Shown here piece by piece: positions 47,637-53,294 of a stretch of DNA of 53,294 nucleotides. How positions within the stretch are numbered: the stretch's first letter is position 1; each line of letters begins with the position of its first letter. A model generated the notes under the pieces. That model had not been told where the DNA came from. It made no database searches and was given only the letters and a program-made list of their open reading frames with translations. The position numbers were made by a program, and so were the translations under genes. Source of the stretch: Butyricicoccus porcorum (GTDB lineage Bacteria > Bacillota > Clostridia > Oscillospirales > Butyricicoccaceae); the NCBI RefSeq assembly GCF_002157465.1, contig NZ_NHOC01000014.1, forward strand, positions 1 through 53,294, in the 5' to 3' direction.

Positions 47637-50429
47637 ATGTTTACCGTAACCATAAACGAGCAGACATACCAGTCCACAGCGGACAAATCCCTGCTCCGTT
47701 TTCTGCGCGACGACCTGCACCTGACCGCTGCAAAGGACGGGTGCAGTGAGGGCGCCTGCGGCGCCTGCACCGTAATCATAGACGGCGAAACCGCACGTGC
47801 CTGCGTCTGGAAGCTGTCACAGCTCACAGGCAAAGCTATCACAACCATTGAGGGACTGACCCCGCGCGAACAGGAGGTCTATGCCTATGCATTCGCAGAG
47901 GCGGGCGCTGTCCAGTGCGGATTCTGTATTCCGGGCATGACACTGTGCGGCAAAGCACTCATCGACCGCATCCCCGACCCGACCGATGAACAGATTGCCT
48001 ACGCCATCCGCGACAATTATTGCCGCTGTACCGGCTATGTGAAAATCAAAGCCGCCATCCGGCTCGCGGCAAAGCTCATTCGCGAAAACCTGCCGGTTCC
48101 GGAGCGGACAGCGTGCACCGGTATCGGCACACGCACCCAGCGCATTGACGCGCGTGAAAAAGTGCTCGGTACGGGCAAATATCCCGATGATCTGTATCTC
48201 GACGGCATGCTGATGGGCGGCGCTGTGCGCGTCCCCTATGCCCGCTGCCGTATCCTCGATATCGACGTATCCAAGGCACAGGCGTTGCCGGGTGTGCGCG
48301 GCATTTACTTTGCCGAGGACATCCCCGGCTCCAATGTCACCGGCCACATCATGCAGGACTGGACGGTACTCGTCCCGCGCGGCGGCATCAGCCACACCAT
48401 CGGTGACGCGGTCTGCCTGATTGCAGCGGACGACGACGAAACGCTGCAAAAAGCGAAAAAGCTGGTTCGTGTCACGGCCGAAGAGCTTCCCGGTGTATTC
48501 AGCCCGGTGGAGGCAATGGCAGACGGCGCGCCCATTGTCCACGAAGGGCATGCGGACAACATCCTGTCGCACCAGCATCTCGTGCGCGGTGATGTCGAAC
48601 TGGAAATTGCCCGCGCGCCGCACGTCGTCACCCGCCACTACTCCACGCCGTGGACAGAGCATGCCTTCCTCGAGCCGGAATGTGCGGTCGCCATTGCAGA
48701 TAAAACTACCGGCGAATGCACCATTTACTCGACCGACCAGGGCGTTTACGCGACCCAGCACGAATGCTGCAATATCATGGGCGTGAAACCCGACCAGATG
48801 CACGTGGTCAACATGCTGGTCGGCGGCGGCTTCGGCGGCAAGGAGGATCTGACGGTACAGCATTACGCCTGCATTATGGCATGGCACACCGGTAAGCCGG
48901 TCAAAATGCGTCTGTCCCGCCAGGAATCGCTGATGATCCATCCGAAGCGCCATTCGATGGAAATCGACATGACGACCGCCTGTGACGACAACGGCTATAT
49001 CAAGGCAGTCAAGGCAACCGTCATTTCAGACACCGGCGCCTATGCGTCGCTGGGCGCACCGGTTTTGCAGCGCGCCTGCACCCATGCCGCCGGGCCGTAC
49101 AACTTCCAGAATATCGACATCGACGGCATCGCCGTCTATACCAACAACCCGCCCGCCGGTGCGTTCCGCGGCTTCGGTGTCACGCAGACCTGTTTTGCAT
49201 CCGAAAGCAACCTCAATCTGCTGGCGGAGATGGTCGGCATTACCCCGTGGGAAATCCGGTTCCGCAACGCCATTCGCCCCGGACAGGTGCTGCCGAACAA
49301 CCAGGTGGCCTTTCCCGGCACTGCGCTCGCAGAAACGCTGCTCGCGGTCAAGGACGTTTTCGACGCAAACCGCGGGCACGTCGGCATCGCCTGCTGCATG
49401 AAAAACGCGGGCACGGGCGTCGGTCTGGCCGACTGGGGCCGCTGCCGCCTGACAGTCGAGGACGGCAAAGTCTACATCCGTTCGGGTGCCAGCTGCATCG
49501 GGCAGGGACTCGGCACGATTCTGACCATGGTCGCCATCGAGTGCACACAGCTGGACGAAAGTCAGATTGTTTATGTCCCGGCGGAGACCATCAACGCTCC
49601 CGACTCCGGTGTGACCTCCGGCTCGCGCCAGACACTCGTCACCGGCGAAGCGCTGCGCCGCGCCTGTGAACTGCTCAATCGTGATCTCAAAAATTACCGC
49701 TCGCTGAAAGCACTGAACGGCAAGGAATACCTCGGCACGTATCTCGCCAAGACCGACAAGATGGGGTCAATCAAGAAAAACCCGGTTTCGCATGTCGGTT
49801 ACGGCTACGCGACCCAGCTCGCTGTCGTCGACCCGGAAACGCGCCGTATTTCCCAGATTTATGCCGCACACGATGTCGGGCGCGCCATCAACCCGCTCAA
49901 CGTCGAGGGGCAGATTGAAGGCGGTGTTTTGATGGGCATGGGCTACGCCATACAAGAGCGCTTTCCGCTGGAAAACGGCATTCCGAAGGTCAAATACGGT
50001 TCGCTGCGCGTACCGCGTGCGCTTGAAGCGCCGGAAATCATTCCGATCATCGTCGAACAGAACAAAGAAAAACTCGCGCTCGGCGCCGTCGGCTGCGGCG
50101 AAATCACATCCATTCCGACTGCCCCGGCCATTGCAGGCGCCTATTATGCGCTCGACAAACAGCTGCGCACCGCACTGCCGCTGGAAAACACGCCGTATGC
50201 GCCGAAGGAAAAGCTGCCATATACCGCACTTGTCCTGCAGAATGGTGATATCCTATTCGACCCGGAAACCTGTATCTTCTGCGGCATGTGCATGCGCGGC
50301 TGCCCGGCAGAAGCAATTTGCGTCAGCCGGTCGGACAAATCGTGGGCAATGGATCCGGATGCCTGCCTGCACTGCGGCATGTGCATCTCTCACTGCCCGA
50401 AGCACTCCCTTTCTTTTTTCCACAAATAG
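47637..50429 (+). CDS. Molybdenum hydroxylase (xanthine-dehydrogenase type) fused to 2[4Fe-4S] ferredoxin domain
   Basis: 930 residues. Order: plant-type [2Fe-2S] domain (CSEGACGACTV), second [2Fe-2S] domain (CGFCIPGMTL, YCRCTGY), molybdopterin small and large domains (VGGGFGGKEDL, AGAFRGFGV, and the catalytic Glu in VGCGEI), then a C-terminal ferredoxin-like part with CIFCGMCMRGCP and CLHCGMCISHCP. It resembles E. coli XdhD (selenium-dependent type) for the first 870 residues; the ferredoxin end is extra. ATG 47637 follows AAAGGAGG; the frame is open 285 bases upstream without meaning. Predicted to hydroxylate purines. Confidence 0.88.
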   Translation: MFTVTINEQTYQSTADKSLLRFLRDDLHLTAAKDGCSEGACGACTVIIDGETARACVWKLSQLTGKAITTIEGLTPREQEVYAYAFAEAGAVQCGFCIPGMTLCGKALIDRIPDPTDEQIAYAIRDNYCRCTGYVKIKAAIRLAAKLIRENLPVPERTACTGIGTRTQRIDAREKVLGTGKYPDDLYLDGMLMGGAVRVPYARCRILDIDVSKAQALPGVRGIYFAEDIPGSNVTGHIMQDWTVLVPRGGISHTIGDAVCLIAADDDETLQKAKKLVRVTAEELPGVFSPVEAMADGAPIVHEGHADNILSHQHLVRGDVELEIARAPHVVTRHYSTPWTEHAFLEPECAVAIADKTTGECTIYSTDQGVYATQHECCNIMGVKPDQMHVVNMLVGGGFGGKEDLTVQHYACIMAWHTGKPVKMRLSRQESLMIHPKRHSMEIDMTTACDDNGYIKAVKATVISDTGAYASLGAPVLQRACTHAAGPYNFQNIDIDGIAVYTNNPPAGAFRGFGVTQTCFASESNLNLLAEMVGITPWEIRFRNAIRPGQVLPNNQVAFPGTALAETLLAVKDVFDANRGHVGIACCMKNAGTGVGLADWGRCRLTVEDGKVYIRSGASCIGQGLGTILTMVAIECTQLDESQIVYVPAETINAPDSGVTSGSRQTLVTGEALRRACELLNRDLKNYRSLKALNGKEYLGTYLAKTDKMGSIKKNPVSHVGYGYATQLAVVDPETRRISQIYAAHDVGRAINPLNVEGQIEGGVLMGMGYAIQERFPLENGIPKVKYGSLRVPRALEAPEIIPIIVEQNKEKLALGAVGCGEITSIPTAPAIAGAYYALDKQLRTALPLENTPYAPKEKLPYTALVLQNGDILFDPETCIFCGMCMRGCPAEAICVSRSDKSWAMDPDACLHCGMCISHCPKHSLSFFHK

Positions 50430-50454
50430 CCACGTCCAAAGGAGGCGTATCCAT

Positions 50455-52095
50455 ATGAGCATTGAAATGAAGCCAATCCCGTTTCGAGCGCTGCTCGACC
50501 AGGCATGGAAGGAATACCGGTTCAAGGGAACAATGTTCGGCGTGCCTGCCACTTCTATCATCGTATTCCGCAATTATGCACCGCTGTTTGGCAAGACGCT
50601 GAACAGCCCGGTCGGCCCGGCGGCAGGCCCGCACACCCAGCTCGCACAAAACCTGATTGCGGCCTATGCCGCAGGCGGACGATTTTTCGAGCTCAAGACG
50701 GTACAAAAGCTGTGGGGCGACCAGCTCGGCATCCAGCGCCCGTGCATCTATGTACGCGACGAAGCCTACAACACGGAATGGTCGACGGAGCTCAGTCCGG
50801 AGCAGGCCGCAGCGGAATACATCAAGGCATGGATTGCCATCAAGATTCTGCTGAAGGAATTCCGGCTCGGTGAACCGGATGCCTTTGTGTTCAACATGTC
50901 GGTCGGCTATGACCTCGAGGGCATCAAAAGCCCATCGGTCGATGCATTCATCGAAACCATGAAGGACGCCTCCTCCTCCCCGGTCTGGAAGGCATGCATT
51001 GCGGAGGCGAAGGATATGATCTTCGATGTGGTAGATGACGACTATATCGATTCCATCTCGCCGCACATCAGCAACAATGTCACGATTTCCACAATGCACG
51101 GCTGTCCGCCGGAGCAGATTCAGGCAATTGCCGAATACATGCTGCGGGAAAAGGGGCTGCACACCTATGTCAAATGCAATCCGACACTGATCGGCTACGA
51201 CAAGGCGCGCGAACTGCTGGACAATCTGGGTTATACCGACGTGGAATTTGGCCGCGAGCACTTTGAGCACGACATGCAGCTGCCGGACGCAATCACCATG
51301 ATTGGCCGCCTGCTGGAGGTCGCGGAATCGCTCGACCTGCGCTTCGGTGTCAAGCTGACCAACACCTTCCCTGTCAAAATTACGCACGGTGAACTGCCGG
51401 GCACGGACATGTACATGTCCGGCAAGGCGCTGTTCCCGCTGTCCATGCACACGGCGGCGCTGCTGTCTGAGGCGTTTGAAGGCTGTCTGCCGATTTCATA
51501 TTCCGGCGGCGCAGACATCGACAACATCGACAAAATCTATTCGACCGGTATTTATCCGATTACCGTCGCCACTGTCCTGCTCAAGCCGCACGGCTATCAG
51601 AACCTGCGCAAGCTGGTGGAAAAGTGCGCAAACATCAAACCGGATTTTTACGGCATTGACACGGCGCGTGTCCGCGAGCTGGCAGAGCGCAGCACGGCCG
51701 ACGACCATCTCCGCCGCAAGCCGCGCAAAATTGCCGCCGGACAGACACCGCCGTTCGCCTGCGGGTGCTGTACGACCTGCGTTGATGTCTGCCCGAACCG
51801 CGCAAATTATTTCATCGACGGTTTGCAGAAAAAGGTCATCCATCTGGACGGCCCGTGCAACGACTGCGGCAATTGTGCAAGCCTGTGCCCCTTCGGCTTC
51901 ACGCCGTATGCCGATAAATTCGTGCTGTATCCCGACGTAGAAACACTGAAACAGAGCGAGCGCGATGGCTTTGCCATCACCGACAGCGGCTATTTTGTCC
52001 GCTATTCGGGCACGCTGGGCACCGATACCAGCAGCCTGCCTGCCGAGGTGATCGAACTGATGGACGCCGTCCGCACGATGCACCTCGCCACGTAA
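50455..52095 (+). CDS. ygfK: YgfK-like Fe-S oxidoreductase, short form
   Basis: 546 residues. The TIM-barrel part of dihydroorotate-dehydrogenase type is N-terminal (PVGPAAGPHTQLAQN, FNMSVGYDLEG, KCNPTLIGYD, SYSGGADIDN). Two [4Fe-4S] motifs end the protein: CGCCTTCVDVCPN and CNDCGNCASLCPFG. E. coli YgfK is about 1030 residues and contains an extra GltD-like FAD/NADPH domain, missing here. It starts 25 bp after the hydroxylase with AAAGGAGG and likely exchanges electrons with it. Confidence 0.85.
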   Translation: MSIEMKPIPFRALLDQAWKEYRFKGTMFGVPATSIIVFRNYAPLFGKTLNSPVGPAAGPHTQLAQNLIAAYAAGGRFFELKTVQKLWGDQLGIQRPCIYVRDEAYNTEWSTELSPEQAAAEYIKAWIAIKILLKEFRLGEPDAFVFNMSVGYDLEGIKSPSVDAFIETMKDASSSPVWKACIAEAKDMIFDVVDDDYIDSISPHISNNVTISTMHGCPPEQIQAIAEYMLREKGLHTYVKCNPTLIGYDKARELLDNLGYTDVEFGREHFEHDMQLPDAITMIGRLLEVAESLDLRFGVKLTNTFPVKITHGELPGTDMYMSGKALFPLSMHTAALLSEAFEGCLPISYSGGADIDNIDKIYSTGIYPITVATVLLKPHGYQNLRKLVEKCANIKPDFYGIDTARVRELAERSTADDHLRRKPRKIAAGQTPPFACGCCTTCVDVCPNRANYFIDGLQKKVIHLDGPCNDCGNCASLCPFGFTPYADKFVLYPDVETLKQSERDGFAITDSGYFVRYSGTLGTDTSSLPAEVIELMDAVRTMHLAT

Positions 52096-52194
52096 TCCGC
52101 GCAAAAAAGCAGACGCCCAAAAGGGCGTTCAACACAGGGATTTTACAGAACAAGTAAAATATGAGTGCTGACAGCCCTCAAGCGGAGCAAAAAG

Positions 52195-52240
52195 AATGAC
52201 CACAGCATTGGCAATCGCCTCTGTTGTGGTCATTTTCGTT
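52195..52240. terminator. Bidirectional terminator
   Basis: Stem AATGACCACA / TGTGGTCATT with T-rich tails on either strand, between the ygfK-like gene and the convergent small gene. A second small hairpin, ACGCCC-AAAA-GGGCGT, lies at 52113-52128. Confidence 0.75.
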
Positions 52241-52241
52241 A

Positions 52242-52640
52242 TTATTGACTTACGAGTATCGTTACTATTGGGCCTGTAATCGCAGCAATCATAGCGACAG
52301 CTGCGATAATCATCATGATAGTATTGTATCTTCTACTGCTTTTCAAATCCTCTTGAGCAGCTTTGTATGACTCCGCCTGAGCATCATACATTTCCTTTAA
52401 TTTATTATAATTATCAGCCAGCAGTTTATTCTGTTCAACAAGTATATTTATCTGCTGAGTTGTAAGATTATTTTGCTCCTCGATTTTCCTTTTAATATCA
52501 CCCATTATAGTATCTTCCGGATCTATAATTGGAAGTTCAGGCATTTCAATTTTAGGATATATCGGTTCAGGCATAGCAATACGTGATATGTCAATAGGTT
52601 TGAAAGATGCTGATAAGTTTTTTAACGCATCAAAATCCAT
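52242..52640 (-). CDS. Small coiled-coil protein with C-terminal membrane segment
   Basis: 132 residues, unrecognised. A Pro/Ile-rich N-terminal part is followed by a coiled-coil (NNLTTQQINILVEQNKLL, YNKLKEMYDAQAES) and a hydrophobic C-terminal helix (TIMMIIAAVAMIAAITG). It lies downstream of an hsdR in the same direction, as small accessory genes of restriction loci often do. Function unknown. The interval 52641-52809 has only the hsdR tail. Confidence 0.6.
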   Translation of the reverse strand: MDFDALKNLSASFKPIDISRIAMPEPIYPKIEMPELPIIDPEDTIMGDIKRKIEEQNNLTTQQINILVEQNKLLADNYNKLKEMYDAQAESYKAAQEDLKSSRRYNTIMMIIAAVAMIAAITGPIVTILVSQ

Positions 52641-52735
52641 TCTTTAATCCTCCTTTTTTGCACCATACGGAGTTTTTCCATCCGCAACCATAAGCGGTGC
52701 CTGTGGAGCAAAATCGTATGTAATAACCTTTTCTC

Positions 52736-53294
52736 TTACGGTTCATCGGAGAACTTAACAGAACCACCAATACCGAAGTATTTCTCAAAGAAAGCTTTCA
52801 GCTTGCTGATTACACCTTCTTTTTCTTTGCTCTGTTACCGCCACCGAAACGGCTGACAGGAGGAAGGATTTTTTCGATGTCCGTACCGACAATCTTGATT
52901 TCACCTTCTCGGAAAGAGTTATCGAGGAACTTACGGGTTTCAGCCTCTTTCAGCTTTTCTTCCTTGATGATGGCAACCAGATCCTGTTCACGCTGTTCTG
53001 CAACGAAATCATGCCATTCGGTCATGACATCTTCAACATCATTGATACCTGCGATGAAGGTTTCAATAAGCGCCTTCTTGCTACGCAGCTCAGGGCTGGC
53101 ATCGATAGCCTTTTTGATGGTGATAAGGACTTCCTTATCCTCACAATGGGTATCGTGATACTTCTTCACGAGCATGAGGATATAGTCGATGTTGATTTCA
53201 ATCTGCTTGATGAGTTCAACTTCAAATACAATATCGTCTGTGATGTCGGTGCTATCACCGCCTTCTTCCTCACGTTTGCGTTTCCATTCATCAC
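52736..53294 (-). CDS. hsdR: Second type I restriction subunit R, C-terminal part, frameshifted, runs off the window
   Basis: The frame is open to base 53294. DITDDIVFEVELIKQIEI, ILMLVKKYHDTHCEDKEV and PPVSRFGGGNRAKKKK match the C-terminus of the island HsdR but differ clearly. The frame stops at 52810 just after RAKKKKV; the next frame continues VISKLKAFFEKYFGIGG to a stop at 52736, the same tail as in the island copy. One missing A in the A-run at about 52822-52832 (minus strand AAAGAAAAAGAAGG) explains it: mutation or sequencing error. Confidence 0.8.

Overview
The window looks like the chromosome of an anaerobic, gut-type Clostridia species. Oscillospirales-like (Butyricicoccus/Agathobaculum/Faecalibacterium type) is my inference from family resemblance and from GC-rich third codon positions in the core genes; no rRNA is present to confirm it. 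The core parts (1-8483 and 39775-52100) are GC-rich. The middle block (8484-39774) is visibly more AT-rich and differs in codon use.

Left core (1-8483): 3' part of prfB, a small membrane-anchored protein, an EIIA-Glc-like protein without its phospho-accepting histidines, a TauE/SafE-type transporter encoded as two overlapping half-genes, the nadA-nadB-nadC operon (minus strand), a PfkB sugar kinase, then smpB followed by ssrA (tmRNA).

Integrated island (8484-39774, about 31.3 kb): a 23-bp copy of the ssrA 3' end flanks it on both sides, at 8461-8483 and 39752-39774. A tyrosine integrase and an excisionase-like gene lie just inside the left end. Cargo from left to right: an XRE regulator, a serine recombinase, a complete type I restriction-modification operon with a Fic protein, small orphan genes, an IS3-family element, an operon of uncharacterised genes with a helicase-like protein and a papain-like protein, a type III-A (Csm) CRISPR-Cas system with 23 repeats and Csm6 but without cas1/cas2, a broken HEPN gene and a replication-type helix-turn-helix protein. 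No relaxase, type IV secretion or phage structural gene is visible, so this reads as a defence-carrying integrative element that may depend on a helper for transfer. The Csm genes are driven leftward and the array rightward from facing consensus promoters.

Right core (39775-52100): a purine/hydantoin catabolic cluster resembling the E. coli xdhD-ssnA-ygfK-hyuA group. It holds an SsnA amidohydrolase, an NCS2 xanthine/urate permease with a structured leader and an upstream small ORF, a dihydropyrimidinase, two fold-type-II PLP enzymes, a fused molybdenum hydroxylase with a C-terminal ferredoxin domain, and a short YgfK-like Fe-S oxidoreductase. Together these suggest uptake and anaerobic breakdown of purines to ammonia, CO2 and small acids.

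Right edge (52195-53294): a small coiled-coil/membrane protein and the 3' end of a second, different type I restriction subunit HsdR, whose last part is out of frame.
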